DNA of 38,152 bases from Nesterenkonia aurantiaca (lineage in GTDB: Bacteria; Actinomycetota; Actinomycetes; Actinomycetales; Micrococcaceae): NCBI RefSeq assembly GCF_004364585.1, contig NZ_SOAN01000014.1, positions 1 through 38,152 of the forward strand. Direction: 5' to 3'. This document shows, in pieces, positions 15,042 to 24,210 of the stretch. Both the position numbers and the translations under genes were made by a program. The notes under the pieces are model-generated. The model ran no database searches, was not told the DNA's origin, and saw nothing but the letters and a program-made list of their open reading frames with translations. Position 1 is the stretch's first letter. Every line of letters begins with the position of its first letter.

Positions 15042-17186
15042 TCACATCTGATCGTGGCCGGCGTTCTGCATCTGCCGGAGCTCCTTCTTCAGGTCCCCGA
15101 TCTCGTCTCGTAGCCGGGCCGCCACCTCGAAGTTCAGCTCCTCCGCGGCGTGGTGCATCTGGGTGGTGAGCTGGCCGATGAGGTCGGTGAGGTCCTTAGC
15201 CGGGGTCTGCGCCGCCAGGGACTTCCCGGACTTCTTGTCCGTGCCGTCCTCGCCGTCTTCACTCTCGAAGCTGGTGTAGCCGCGGTGACCCTTGCCGTAC
15301 TGGAAGCCGGTGGCCAGGCCGCCCATGCCCTGCAGCAGCTCTGCGGTGTCGGCGTCCTCGCGGGCCAGCTGGTCGGTGATGTCGGCAATCTTCTTCTGCA
15401 GCGGCGTGGGATCGATGCCGTGTTCGGTGTTGTAGTCGATCTGGCGCTGCCGGCGGCGATCGGTCTCATCGATCGCGCGGCGCATCGAATCAGTGATCCG
15501 GTCCGCGTACATGTGCACCTCGCCAGAGACGTTGCGGGCCGCACGGCCGACGGTCTGGATCAGCGAGGTGGTGGAACGCAGGAACCCTTCCTTGTCCGCG
15601 TCCAGGATCGCCACCAGCGAGACCTCTGGGAGGTCGAGGCCCTCACGGAGCAGGTTGATCCCGACCACCACGTCGTGGATGCCGCGGCGAAGGTCCCGCA
15701 GGATCTCGATCCGCTTGAGCGTGTCCACATCCGAGTGCAGGTACTCCACCTTGATGCCGTTCTCCAGCATGTATTCGGTGAGGTCCTCGGCCATCCGCTT
15801 GGTCAGAGTGGTGACCAGCACCCGCTCGTTCTTCGCGGTGCGGCTGCGGATCTCCCCCAGCAGGTCGTCGATCTGGCCCTTGGTCGGCTTGACCACGATC
15901 TGCGGATCCACCAGGCCGGTGGGCCGGATGATCTGCTCCACGTAGCCATCGGCCTGATCAAGCTCGTAGCGGCCCGGGGTGGCGGAGAGGTACACGGTCT
16001 GGCCGATGCGTTCGAGGAACTCATCCCATTTCAGCGGTCGGTTGTCCATGGCGGAGGGCAGCCGGAACCCGTGGTCCACCAGTGTCCGCTTGCGGGACAT
16101 GTCCCCTTCGTACATGCCGCCGATCTGCGGGATCGTCGCATGGGACTCATCGACGATCAGCAGGTAGTCGTCCGGGAAGTAGTCCAACAGGCAGTGTGAG
16201 GCGGAGCCGGGTCCGCGTCCGTCGATGTGCCGGGAGTAGTTCTCGATGCCGTTGCAGAAGCCCATCTGCTGCATCATCTCGAGGTCATAGGTGGTGCGCA
16301 TCCGCAGCCGCTGGGCCTCCAGCAGCTTGTCCTGGGACTCCAGCTCCTCGAGCCGGACGCGCAGCTCATCCTCGATCCGGGTGATCGCGCTGGCCATCCG
16401 CTCGTCACCGGCCACGTAGTGGCTGGCCGGGAAGATGTACATCTCCTCTTCCTCACGCACCACGGTGCCGGTGAGCGGGTGCAGGGTGGAGATGGATTCG
16501 ATCTCATCGCCGAAGAACTCGATGCGTACCGCGAGCTCCTCATACATCGGGATGATCTCCACGGTGTCCCCGCGCACACGGAAGGTGCCGCGGTGGAAGT
16601 CGGTGTCATTGCGGGCGTACTGCATCCCGACGAAGCGGCGCAGCAGCTCGTCGCGCTCGATCTTCTCCCCCACCTCCACCGCGACCATCTGCTTGATGTA
16701 TTCCTCGGGCGTGCCCAGGCCGTAGATGCAGGACACGGTGGCGACCACGACCACGTCACGCCGGGTCAGCAGCGCGTTGGTGGCCGAGTGGCGCAGCCGC
16801 TCGACCTCCTCGTTGACCGAGGAGTCCTTCTCGATGAAGGTGTCCGTCTGCGGCACGTAGGCCTCGGGCTGGTAGTAGTCGTAGTAGGAGACGAAGTACT
16901 CGACGGCGTTGTTCGGCAGCAGCTCGCGGAACTCGTTGGCCAGCTGGGCGGCGAGGGTCTTGTTCTGCACCATGATCAGCGTGGGCCGCTGCACCTGCTC
17001 GATCAGCCAGGCCGCCGTCGCGGATTTGCCGGTACCGGTGGCGCCCATCAGCACGACGTCCTTCTCGCCGCCCTCGATCCGGTCCACCAGCTCTGCGATC
17101 GCCTTTGGCTGGTCACCTGAGGGCTGGAAGGGGCTGATGACCTCAAAGGGGGCGACAGTGCGGCTGATCTTCTGAGCGAGACTCAT
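15042..17186 (-). CDS. uvrB: Excinuclease ABC subunit B
   Basis: This 714-residue UvrB is the damage-verifying helicase-like subunit of nucleotide excision repair. Walker A is [14 protein letters not shown]. The DNA-gripping beta-hairpin is in [21 protein letters not shown]. The DEAH-like motif is [13 protein letters not shown], motif V is [16 protein letters not shown] and motif VI is [11 protein letters not shown]-terminal UVR domain ([22 protein letters not shown]) binds UvrC. Length and motif order are normal. It follows coaE with nine bases between them, the gene order usual in Micrococcales, and is probably read from the same transcript. Confidence 0.97.
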   Translation of the reverse strand: MSLAQKISRTVAPFEVISPFQPSGDQPKAIAELVDRIEGGEKDVVLMGATGTGKSATAAWLIEQVQRPTLIMVQNKTLAAQLANEFRELLPNNAVEYFVSYYDYYQPEAYVPQTDTFIEKDSSVNEEVERLRHSATNALLTRRDVVVVATVSCIYGLGTPEEYIKQMVAVEVGEKIERDELLRRFVGMQYARNDTDFHRGTFRVRGDTVEIIPMYEELAVRIEFFGDEIESISTLHPLTGTVVREEEEMYIFPASHYVAGDERMASAITRIEDELRVRLEELESQDKLLEAQRLRMRTTYDLEMMQQMGFCNGIENYSRHIDGRGPGSASHCLLDYFPDDYLLIVDESHATIPQIGGMYEGDMSRKRTLVDHGFRLPSAMDNRPLKWDEFLERIGQTVYLSATPGRYELDQADGYVEQIIRPTGLVDPQIVVKPTKGQIDDLLGEIRSRTAKNERVLVTTLTKRMAEDLTEYMLENGIKVEYLHSDVDTLKRIEILRDLRRGIHDVVVGINLLREGLDLPEVSLVAILDADKEGFLRSTTSLIQTVGRAARNVSGEVHMYADRITDSMRRAIDETDRRRQRQIDYNTEHGIDPTPLQKKIADITDQLAREDADTAELLQGMGGLATGFQYGKGHRGYTSFESEDGEDGTDKKSGKSLAAQTPAKDLTDLIGQLTTQMHHAAEELNFEVAARLRDEIGDLKKELRQMQNAGHDQM

Positions 17187-17195
17187 GGATCAATG

Positions 17196-17810
17196 CTACT
17201 GCTGGGCGCTGACACGCCCGTTGAGTTTCTCGTACAGCTCATCGACCTGAGTATGCAGCTCTTCCAGCGTCCCGGAGTTGTCCAGCACGACGTCGGCCAC
17301 CGCAGCACGTTCAGCCTCGGAGGTCTGCGCATCGATGCGCGCCTGAGCGTCCTCGGGGCTCGTGTTCCGGTCCCGGACGATCCGGTGCAGCCGCTGCTCC
17401 GCCGAGGCCGAGACCACCACCACGACGTCGAACCTGTCCGCCTGTCCGGTCTCCACCAACAGCGGGATGTCTTCGACGACCACCGCGCCCTCGGGGGCGT
17501 GCGCGCGCAGCGCGTTGCGAGCGTCGCGGACCCGGGGATGCACGATGGCGTTGAGTCGTGAACGGGCGTCCTCATCGGCGAAGACGATCTGGCCCAGCGC
17601 CTCCCGGTCCAGGGCGCCGGTGGAGGTGAGCACACCGGCTCCGAAGGCCTCGGCCACCTCCTCCAGCCCGTCGCTGCCGGGTTCGAGCACCTCCCGGGCC
17701 AGGACATCGGAGTCGATGATGATGGCGCCGTGTTCAGCCAACCGGGTCGAGACCGCAGACTTGCCCGAGGCGATGCCTCCGGTGAGGCCCACTGAGAGGA
17801 TTCGATGCAT
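17196..17810 (-). CDS. coaE: Dephospho-CoA kinase
   Basis: This 204-residue enzyme phosphorylates the 3'-hydroxyl of dephospho-CoA, the last step of coenzyme A synthesis. The P-loop is GLTGGIASGKSAVS at residues 8-21. The substrate region follows with IIDSDVLAREVLEPGSDG, then the HPRVR and VVVEDIPLLVETG segments and the lid EQRLHRIVRDRN. Length is standard for an actinobacterial single-domain form. It sits 24 bases after the LysR gene and nine before uvrB. Confidence 0.95.
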   Translation of the reverse strand: MHRILSVGLTGGIASGKSAVSTRLAEHGAIIIDSDVLAREVLEPGSDGLEEVAEAFGAGVLTSTGALDREALGQIVFADEDARSRLNAIVHPRVRDARNALRAHAPEGAVVVEDIPLLVETGQADRFDVVVVVSASAEQRLHRIVRDRNTSPEDAQARIDAQTSEAERAAVADVVLDNSGTLEELHTQVDELYEKLNGRVSAQQ

Positions 17811-17834
17811 CCCCTGAGTGTAAATCAGAGAAGT

Positions 17835-18776
17835 CTAGGTGGCCGCGTACGTCTCCATCAGCTCCGCTCCGATGCCCACCAGATGATCGGTCACCGTCCT
17901 GACCGCAAGACGCTCGTACCGATCGGGCCTGCTCAGGGCGACGATGGCCCGGGCGGCGCTGACCCCGACCAATGGCCGCAGCACCACACCGGGGGCCGGT
18001 CGGGTGCTGAACCGCGGCAGCAGGCCGATCCCCGCACCAGCGCCGACCAGGGCTTCCAGCAGATGATTGTCGCGCAGCCGGAGCGCGCGGTGCACCGGGC
18101 GCCCGGTCAGCTGCTCCACGGCCACTGGGATGGCGTCGAAGGGGTAGCCCTCGGGAACGCCGATCCATTCATGGTCCACGACGTCCTGCGGGCGCAGCTG
18201 GGCCTGGGCCGCCAGGCGGTGATCGGCCGGCAGCACCACGTCGATGGGCTCCCTGGCGAGGACGGTGGAGATCAGGCCCTCGGCCCCGCGCGGCACTTCG
18301 CCGCTCAGGCTGTGGCTGATGACGATGTCAGCGTCCAGGGCGCGGGCCGCAAAGTCGGCCTCGGCGATGTCGAAGTCGTCCAGGCTGACGGTGATGGCGG
18401 TGTCGCGGAGCCGGTGGAGCAGCTGTGGCAACAAGACCTGCCCGGCGCTGGGCAGGGTGCCGATGCTCACCTGCCCACGGGGTGCGCCGGTGGCGGCGTC
18501 GAGCCGGGCCTGTACGCGGGCGAGGCTGGAGATCACCTCATCGGCGCCCTCGGCGAGCAGTTGCCCGGCGGGGGTCAGCCGGACTCCGCGTGAATCCGGC
18601 TCCACCAGCTTCACGCCGAGCTCACGCTCGGCGGTGCGCAGCTGCTGGGAGAGGGCCGAGGGCGTGCGGTGGGTGGCCCTGGCCACCGCTGCGAGGGTCC
18701 TGCGGGCGGCGATCTCACGCAGCAGCTCCAGATGGCGAGGCTCCAGGAAGCGGGGTGCCGAGGCATGTGCATTCAT
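17835..18776 (-). CDS. LysR-family transcriptional regulator
   Basis: This 313-residue protein has the LysR plan. Residues 1-75 form a winged helix-turn-helix (LELLREIAARRTLAAVARATHRTPSALSQQLRTAERELGVKL, quoted by its key parts), and a periplasmic-binding-like co-inducer domain follows from about residue 95. It diverges from the EamA transporter at 18848, and a perfect palindrome overlaps its own start codon. Autorepression and control of the transporter are therefore likely, and the co-inducer may be the transported compound. Coupling to coaE downstream is possible but probably fortuitous. Confidence 0.9.
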   Translation of the reverse strand: MNAHASAPRFLEPRHLELLREIAARRTLAAVARATHRTPSALSQQLRTAERELGVKLVEPDSRGVRLTPAGQLLAEGADEVISSLARVQARLDAATGAPRGQVSIGTLPSAGQVLLPQLLHRLRDTAITVSLDDFDIAEADFAARALDADIVISHSLSGEVPRGAEGLISTVLAREPIDVVLPADHRLAAQAQLRPQDVVDHEWIGVPEGYPFDAIPVAVEQLTGRPVHRALRLRDNHLLEALVGAGAGIGLLPRFSTRPAPGVVLRPLVGVSAARAIVALSRPDRYERLAVRTVTDHLVGIGAELMETYAAT

Positions 18777-18792
18777 GTAGGCAACCTACATG
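18774..18792. promoter_or_regulatory. LysR-type operator (perfect 8-3-8 palindrome)
   Basis: CATGTAGGCAACCTACATG is a perfect inverted repeat with a three-base centre. It contains two T-N11-A arrangements (T18776/A18788 and T18778/A18790), the classic LysR-box geometry. Its left end is the start codon of the LysR gene, and it is about 55 bases before the EamA start. Binding here would block LysR expression and could activate or repress the transporter. Confidence 0.7.
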
Positions 18793-18847
18793 CTCGGTGC
18801 AGAAGCATTCAGTAGACCTGATGGTGGTTCTGGCGCAGGATGAATCC

Positions 18848-19837
18848 ATGCCTTTGCGTCACACCCTTCTCGCCCTGCTGGTGGCCGTCCTGTGGGGTCT
18901 GAACTTCCTGGCCATCCGGATCTCCCTGGACCAGTTCCCGCCGCTCTTCCTGGCCGGGCTGCGCTTCCTGATCCTCGCGCTGCCGGCGCTGCTCTTCGTC
19001 CCCTGGCCCGGCGTCAAGGTCCGCTACCTGCTCGGCTACGGGCTGGGCTTCGGGACGCTGCAGTTCTTCGGCCTCTACCTGGGGATGTCCGCCGGGTTCC
19101 CGACCGGGCTCGCCTCGCTGGTGCTGCAGGCCTCCGCGCCGTTCACCGTGCTGCTCGGTGCCCTGGTGCTCAAGGAGCACATCACCGCCCGGCGGGCGAC
19201 CGGCGTCGGCGTCGCGGTGCTCGGCCTGGGCCTGGTGGGGCTGTCCCGGGGCGTCCTGGACGGGTGGACCCCGTTCCTGCTGGTGCTCTTCGGTGCCTTC
19301 GGCTGGGCGCTGGGCAACCTCGCCTCGCGGAAGGCCCAGACCGACCGACCGATGGCGCTGGTGCTGTGGATGACCGTGGTCCCGCCGGTGCCGCTGCTCA
19401 CGGTAGCGTTCCTGGTGGAGGGCCCCGAAGAGATCGGCGCGGCGCTGGCCAGCTCGATCAGCGTCGCCGCGATCCCCGCCTGGCTCGGCCTGACCTACAC
19501 GGTCCTCTTCGGCACCGTGGTGGGAGCTGGGATCTGGGTCTGGCTGATGCGCCGGCATCCCGCCGGGACCGTCGCCCCCTTCTCCATGCTGGTGCCGGTG
19601 GTCGGGATTCTGGCCGCCTGGGCCGCTCTGGGCGAGGTGCCGACCTGGCTGGAGCTCGGCGGCGGCGTGCTGGTGGTCGGCGGGGTCGTCTACGCCTCGG
19701 TGCGCGGCACTCCCCCGGCGCAGCCCACCCCGCCGCCCGAGCCGGTGGACGATGCGCAACCGGCGCAGGACGCCCCGCCCGTCCCCGAGGGCGGGGCCGG
19801 CGCCGACGTCGAGGCCTCGCCGAGTCTCCCGCGCTGA
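18848..19837 (+). CDS. EamA/DMT-family transporter (metabolite exporter)
   Basis: This 329-residue inner-membrane protein has ten predicted helices in two EamA repeats. It opens LLALLVAVLWGLNFLAIRISL and PPLFLAGLRFLILALPALLF, the typical drug/metabolite transporter start, and the second repeat includes WVWLMRRHPAGTVAPFSMLVPVVGILAAW, like the RhaT/YdcZ/EamA exporters of amino acids and related metabolites. A cytoplasmic Pro/Ala-rich tail of about 45 residues follows. The start ATG 18848 was chosen because transmembrane sequence begins right after it. Its expression is probably controlled by the divergent LysR protein. The substrate is unknown. Confidence 0.88.
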   Translation: MPLRHTLLALLVAVLWGLNFLAIRISLDQFPPLFLAGLRFLILALPALLFVPWPGVKVRYLLGYGLGFGTLQFFGLYLGMSAGFPTGLASLVLQASAPFTVLLGALVLKEHITARRATGVGVAVLGLGLVGLSRGVLDGWTPFLLVLFGAFGWALGNLASRKAQTDRPMALVLWMTVVPPVPLLTVAFLVEGPEEIGAALASSISVAAIPAWLGLTYTVLFGTVVGAGIWVWLMRRHPAGTVAPFSMLVPVVGILAAWAALGEVPTWLELGGGVLVVGGVVYASVRGTPPAQPTPPPEPVDDAQPAQDAPPVPEGGAGADVEASPSLPR

Positions 19838-19901
19838 CCTGACTACAGCCTGTCCTCCGGCTGCGCAGTAAGCGCCCGCAGCAGGGACGTGGCCACACCC
19901 G

Positions 19902-20576
19902 TCACGAGGCAGGGTCCCGGCCCAGGTACTCGACCACCGCCTCGCCGAACTGCTCCTGGGCACCGGTGGTGAGGTGGACTCCGTCGGTCGTGGTCCCCTC
20001 GACGAAGCCGCCGTCGGGGCTGCGGAGGAACTCGTGGCCGTCGAAGAACTCCCAGCCCCGGTCCTCGGCGAGATCCTGAAGCGCGTGATTGAACTCGCTG
20101 TTGCTCGGCGTGGTCTCCTGATCACGCGGCGGGATCGCCAAGACCACCACACGATCGGCCGGTGCCTTGGCGACGATCGCGTCGAGGCTCGGGGCGGTCT
20201 GATCGAAGGGGACGCCCTGGGCGAGGTCGTTCGTTCCCGTCATCACGAGCAGCACGTCTGCACCCTCGACGTCCTCCAGACCTTCGGCCTGTTGGACCGA
20301 GGTGCTGCCGGCCACGGCCCAACCACCCGCGAAGCGGTAACCGTGCGAGAGCACAGTGGAGGCCCAGGAGCCGTCGCCGATCTGCCCGGCCGCGAAATCG
20401 GGGGAGTTCATCTCGGTGTTGGAATCGCCGACCACGGCGACGCGTGTCGGCTCGGCAGCGCCTCGCTGCGGACCGGCGATGAGGAACACCAGTGCCCCCA
20501 GGATCAGGGCGAGCAGGATCAACGACAGGTACTTCCACCCGGGCGAGGTGTCACGGTGCCGGCGCTTCTGGCTCAT
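19902..20576 (-). CDS. SGNH/GDSL-family hydrolase, membrane-anchored
   Basis: This 224-residue protein has a basic N-terminus and a transmembrane or signal-anchor helix at residues 15-35 (YLSLILLALILGALVFLIAG), so the enzyme domain faces outside. SGNH blocks are VVGDSNTEMNSP (nucleophile Ser in G-D-S), GGWAVAGSTSVQQ (Gly block), MTGTNDLAQ (Asn in G-x-N-D) and TDGVHLTTGA (catalytic D-x-x-H). These enzymes are esterases or deacylases, and here the target may be a cell-envelope ester. It converges with the EamA gene and lies downstream of the BCCT gene, from which a strong hairpin separates it. Confidence 0.85.
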   Translation of the reverse strand: MSQKRRHRDTSPGWKYLSLILLALILGALVFLIAGPQRGAAEPTRVAVVGDSNTEMNSPDFAAGQIGDGSWASTVLSHGYRFAGGWAVAGSTSVQQAEGLEDVEGADVLLVMTGTNDLAQGVPFDQTAPSLDAIVAKAPADRVVVLAIPPRDQETTPSNSEFNHALQDLAEDRGWEFFDGHEFLRSPDGGFVEGTTTDGVHLTTGAQEQFGEAVVEYLGRDPAS

Positions 20577-20616
20577 GGGCGTTACGGTATCGCACCCCGC
20601 GGCGGACGCCGCCGCT

Positions 20617-20662
20617 GACAGAGATGCCCGGCTCCCCCATCGGGGAGCCGGGCATCTCTGTC
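20617..20662. terminator. Perfect 21-bp hairpin between BCCT and SGNH genes
   Basis: Arms 20617-20637 and 20642-20662 pair without mismatch around the four-base loop CATC, with a GC-rich upper part (GCCCGGCTCCCC). There is no strong T run on either side. It lies 29 bases after the BCCT stop on the minus strand and acts most likely as a factor-assisted or L-shaped terminator for it. Confidence 0.75.
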
Positions 20663-20691
20663 ACTGCTCAATCTGTGCTGGTTCGCCCAGA

Positions 20692-22482
20692 TCAGTTCCG
20701 CGGGTAGGAGCCTCCCGGCTGGGAGGGATCCACGACGGGAACGTCGCCCGTCCGGATCCGGTACTCCTCCACGATCGGGGGCTGCTCCACGTGATCCACA
20801 TCCGGCGCGTTCTCCGGCTGGGTGCCCTCATGGTAGTCCGGGGCCACCACAGCCTCGGTGAGCGCACCGTGCGGCTCCTCCATGCGGCGCTCGTACTCCT
20901 CCGGAGGCAGTGTCCTGAGCCAGCGGCGGGTGCTCAGGAAGCCGAGCTCGCCGGCGTCCTCCCGCATCGCCCGGGAGAGGTTGAACATCATGAAGTAGCC
21001 CAGCACGAAGAACGGCAGGCCCAGCACCAGGGCCACGTTCTGCAGCGCAGCGAGTCCGCCTTCGCCGGTGGCGGTGAGCAGGATCGCCGCGATGGTGCCG
21101 ATGGCGATGGTCCAGAAGGCGCGCTGGTGCAGCGGCGAGTTGCCTTCGTAGCCGTTGCACATGTCATCGAGGACCAGCGAGCAGGAGTCCATCGAGGTGA
21201 TGAAGAAGATGCCCACCAGCATGATCGCGATCGATGAGGTGAGCGTGGCCAGCGGGAACTCAGCGAGGAACGCGAAGAGCGCGCCCTCCACACCGTCGTC
21301 GAGCACGGTGTCCACCAGCCCGCCGTCACCGTTGAGCTCGATGTCGAAGGTGCCCGCACCCCAGATGCCGAACCAGATGATGGTGAACAGGGTCGGCAGT
21401 CCCAGCACGCCGGCGACGAACTGACGCACCGAGCGGCCGCGGGAGATCCGCGCGATGAAGATGCCCACGAACGGCGCCCAGGCCACGGTCCAGGCCCAGT
21501 AGAAGATGGTCCAGCCGTTCTGCCAGCCGGTGTCCGCGAGGGTGTCGTTCCAGAACGCGAGTTCGGGAAGCATCGAGGCGTAGACGCCGGTCCACTCGAT
21601 CATGCCGCGCAGCATGAAGACGGTGGGGCCGGTGATCAGCACGAAGAGCAGCAGCCCGATGGCGGTCCAGATGTTGAAGTTCGAGAGCCTCTTGATCCCC
21701 TTGTCCACTCCGAGCACCGCTGAGATCGTGGCGATGACGGTGACCACCGCGATGATCATGATGAAGTTCCAGGCCGCGTCGCTGACGCCGAGCAGGCGCG
21801 CGAGTCCTGCATGGATCTGCAGCGTGCCCAGACCGATGGAGACCGCGACGCCGAAGATGGTGCCGACGATCGCCAGGATGTCGATGAACTTCCCGATCGG
21901 GCCGTGGATCTTGTCACCGAGCATCGGCTGGAAGATGGAGGACACCCGGGGCGGCAGGTTCCTCTTGTAGATGAAGTAGGCGAAGGCCAGCCCTGGCAGC
22001 GCGAAGATCGTCCAGGTGTGCAGGCCGAAGTGATAGAGCGTGAAGCCCATCGCCTCATTCGCCGCTTCCGTGGAGCGTGGTTCCACGGCCATCTGGCCCT
22101 CGCGCGGAGGGTTGGCGAAGTGGTTGGCCGGTTCGGCCACGGCCCAGAACATCAGGATGGTGCCGATGCCGGCGGCGAAGAGCATGCCGAACCAGGCCAT
22201 GTTGGAGTGCTCGGGCTCCTCGCCGTCACTGCCCAGCCGGATTCGGCCGAAGCGTCCGGAGGCGACGAAGATGAGGAAGATCAAGAAGATCGTCACACCT
22301 GAGATGTAGAACCATCCGAGGTTGTCGTAGATCCAGCCCGAGCCGGTGCCGAAGAATTCGCCCATCCCGGTGGGCATCAGCAGGGTCAGGATGACGAATG
22401 CGATCACGATTGCGGCTGAGCCGAAGAAGAGAATCGGACTGGTGCGCAACCTGAAGAAGTCGTGGAGTCGGAGCAGCATCAT
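20692..22482 (-). CDS. BCCT-family osmolyte (betaine/choline/carnitine) transporter
   Basis: This 596-residue sodium- or proton-coupled transporter imports compatible solutes such as glycine betaine. Twelve transmembrane helices are visible. The family signature in TM8 is intact with its Trp set: WTIFYWAWTVAWAPFVGIFIARISRG (key residues W-Y-W-W-W). The substrate-box region GLHTWTIFALPGLAFAYF and the scaffold GMGVG-type helix also fit. A hydrophilic, acidic C-terminal tail of about 95 residues (from AMREDAGELGFL) could sense osmotic state, as in BetP. ATG 22482 follows a GAAAGG site. It suggests a halotolerant lifestyle. Transport specificity is not resolved. Confidence 0.92.
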   Translation of the reverse strand: MMLLRLHDFFRLRTSPILFFGSAAIVIAFVILTLLMPTGMGEFFGTGSGWIYDNLGWFYISGVTIFLIFLIFVASGRFGRIRLGSDGEEPEHSNMAWFGMLFAAGIGTILMFWAVAEPANHFANPPREGQMAVEPRSTEAANEAMGFTLYHFGLHTWTIFALPGLAFAYFIYKRNLPPRVSSIFQPMLGDKIHGPIGKFIDILAIVGTIFGVAVSIGLGTLQIHAGLARLLGVSDAAWNFIMIIAVVTVIATISAVLGVDKGIKRLSNFNIWTAIGLLLFVLITGPTVFMLRGMIEWTGVYASMLPELAFWNDTLADTGWQNGWTIFYWAWTVAWAPFVGIFIARISRGRSVRQFVAGVLGLPTLFTIIWFGIWGAGTFDIELNGDGGLVDTVLDDGVEGALFAFLAEFPLATLTSSIAIMLVGIFFITSMDSCSLVLDDMCNGYEGNSPLHQRAFWTIAIGTIAAILLTATGEGGLAALQNVALVLGLPFFVLGYFMMFNLSRAMREDAGELGFLSTRRWLRTLPPEEYERRMEEPHGALTEAVVAPDYHEGTQPENAPDVDHVEQPPIVEEYRIRTGDVPVVDPSQPGGSYPRN

Positions 22483-22885
22483 GGCCTTTCATGGGTGTAG
22501 TCGCTGCCCACGCCCGGCAGACCCACAATTCCCGGTTCCCTCTCGGGGCCCGAGACCGCGGCCTGATGCCTGACAGGCGGGACGATCGTCCCTACGTTAT
22601 GGAGTTTATTCCGCTGTTGCACTTTCCTGATCGGCGATCTCCCCCATTTCTGGTGTGTCGGGAGCTGATCCAAGTCCACCACAGGCGGATCACTCCCGGC
22701 ATGAGCCGCATGCGGGTACGCTATCTCACTCAAGTAACGATTCTGTGTACAACCTGGTGTGAACCTGTTCACGAGCCTTGATCGAGGCTTCGGCGTGAGC
22801 CCTGCGACCCGCCTCGGGCGCGACGCTCCGGGCCTTCGAGCAGGCCGTCCAGGGCCGCCGGGGCACGATCCTCTAAGCTGGCTCC
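22483..22885. other. 403-base divergent intergenic region
   Basis: No coding frame with convincing composition is present. It must hold the promoters of both the minus-strand BCCT gene and the plus-strand methyltransferase. The only clear structure is the inverted repeat at 22759-22772. Small ORFs here lack ribosome binding sites and recognisable motifs. Confidence 0.5.
22759..22772. promoter_or_regulatory. Inverted repeat GTGAAC-CT-GTTCAC
   Basis: This perfect 6-2-6 palindrome lies 114 bases before the methyltransferase start and about 275 before the BCCT start. It has the size of a dimeric repressor site (GntR- or LacI-like spacing). The regulator is unknown. Confidence 0.4.
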
Positions 22886-24103
22886 ATGCCTTTTCCCGCG
22901 GGTCAGACCCCCGATGTCCAGCCCTCCTCGCTCACCCAGAACTTCGATTTCACCCCCCTGAGTCCCCCACCGGAAGCGGTGGACCTGCTCCTGCTCGACA
23001 CCGCGGCAGCCTGGTGGGCGAACGGTCACCCGCGCGAGGGCGTGCTGATCCTCGATGACCGCTCCGGTGCACTCACCCTGCCGGTGCTGGATTCGCTGAT
23101 CTCTGCGGCCTGCGCCACGGTGGAGGACGCCGTGGCCGCGGTGCGCGTGCTGCAGGACGAGCTCGGCGCGGAGCGCGCACTACAGGGCAATGCGCGCCGC
23201 GCGAATCTGCCCGCGCCGCCCCCGGCGGAGCTGCCCAGCCTGACCGAGGAGGCCCCGGCCGCGTTCGCCGGAGTGCACACGGTGCTGATGCACCTGCCCC
23301 GTTCCCTGGAGACGCTGAGCGACTGGGCGTGGCTGATCCGTGAGCACGCGGCGGCCGACGTCGTCGTCCTGGCCGTGGGACGGGACAAGCACATGAACCA
23401 CTCGATGAACCAGGTGCTGGAGAAGCACTTCAGCGACGTCTCGGCGGGCCGCGGCCGGTCGAAGTCCCGGGTGCTCACCGCTCGCGGACCACGCGAGAAC
23501 GTGCCCAGCTCGGCGCCGCGGAAGAACACCCATCAGGTCACCGTGCCCGGGGCTCCCGCCACCGAGCTGACCCTGTGCAGCCTGGGCGCCACCTATGGCG
23601 GCACCAAGCTCGATCCCGGCACCCGGCTGATGCTCCAGGCGGTGGAGGCTCACCCCGGGTTCCCGGGTGCTGAGTACGTCATCGACTTCGGCTCCGGCAA
23701 CGGCACGGTCAGTGCGTTCCTGACCCTGCGGCATCCGCAGCTGCGGGTCATCGCCACCGATCATTCGGCCTCTGCGATGCAGTCCACCCAGCTCACGGCC
23801 GAGGCCAACGGGGTGGCCGCGAGGATCGAGACGGTCCGCGATGACGCGCTCTCCCGCTTTGAGGACGCCTCCGCCGAGGTGATCCTGCTCAACCCGCCGT
23901 TCCATCAGGGCAACGCGGTGGACCCCGGCGCGGCGCACCGGCTGATCCGGTCCGCGGCCCGGGTGCTGGCCCCGGGCGGACGGATCTACAGCGTCTGGAA
24001 CTCTCACCTGAAGCACCGCGCGGTGCTCTCGAAGGAGGTCGGGCTCACCGAGCAGCTGGCCCGCGATGCACGGTTCACCGTGACGGTCTCCACGAAGCGC
24101 TGA
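22886..24103 (+). CDS. RsmC/RlmG-like class I methyltransferase (rRNA guanine-N2 type)
   Basis: This 405-residue SAM-dependent methyltransferase has two parts. An N-terminal pseudo-methyltransferase half (residues about 25-190) includes LLLDTAAAWWANGHPREGVLILDD. The catalytic half (about 225-400) carries SAM motif I VIDFGSGNGTVSAFL, the acidic loop ATDHSASAMQST, and the target-base motif NPPFHQG, as in RsmC (16S G1207) and RlmG (23S G1835). The duplicated layout and length fit this family. It starts at ATG 22886, stands alone on its strand and ends before a strong terminator. Which rRNA it modifies is not decided by sequence reading. Confidence 0.85.
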   Translation: MPFPAGQTPDVQPSSLTQNFDFTPLSPPPEAVDLLLLDTAAAWWANGHPREGVLILDDRSGALTLPVLDSLISAACATVEDAVAAVRVLQDELGAERALQGNARRANLPAPPPAELPSLTEEAPAAFAGVHTVLMHLPRSLETLSDWAWLIREHAAADVVVLAVGRDKHMNHSMNQVLEKHFSDVSAGRGRSKSRVLTARGPRENVPSSAPRKNTHQVTVPGAPATELTLCSLGATYGGTKLDPGTRLMLQAVEAHPGFPGAEYVIDFGSGNGTVSAFLTLRHPQLRVIATDHSASAMQSTQLTAEANGVAARIETVRDDALSRFEDASAEVILLNPPFHQGNAVDPGAAHRLIRSAARVLAPGGRIYSVWNSHLKHRAVLSKEVGLTEQLARDARFTVTVSTKR

Positions 24104-24128
24104 CGCGGCGGCGCTGAGCCGCAGACAT

Positions 24129-24171
24129 GAAGAAGGCCGGTCCCACCCTGAGGGTGGAACCGGCCTTCTTC
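24129..24171. terminator. Bidirectional hairpin terminator between methyltransferase and rpsA
   Basis: Arms 24129-24148 and 24152-24171 form a 20-bp stem with one mismatch around a TGA loop. The outer part GAAGAAGGCCGG pairs with CCGGCCTTCTTC, giving T-rich sequence after the stem on the plus strand and A/G-rich sequence before it. The genes converge here, so it can serve both. Confidence 0.85.
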
Positions 24172-24210
24172 GTCTCACTCAGGCGGGATCAGTGATCCGC
24201 CCGCGTGGGT

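Noticed and set aside
15150-17120. Two long plus-strand frames opposite uvrB
   Set aside because: They are mirror frames of the UvrB codons with no motif of their own.
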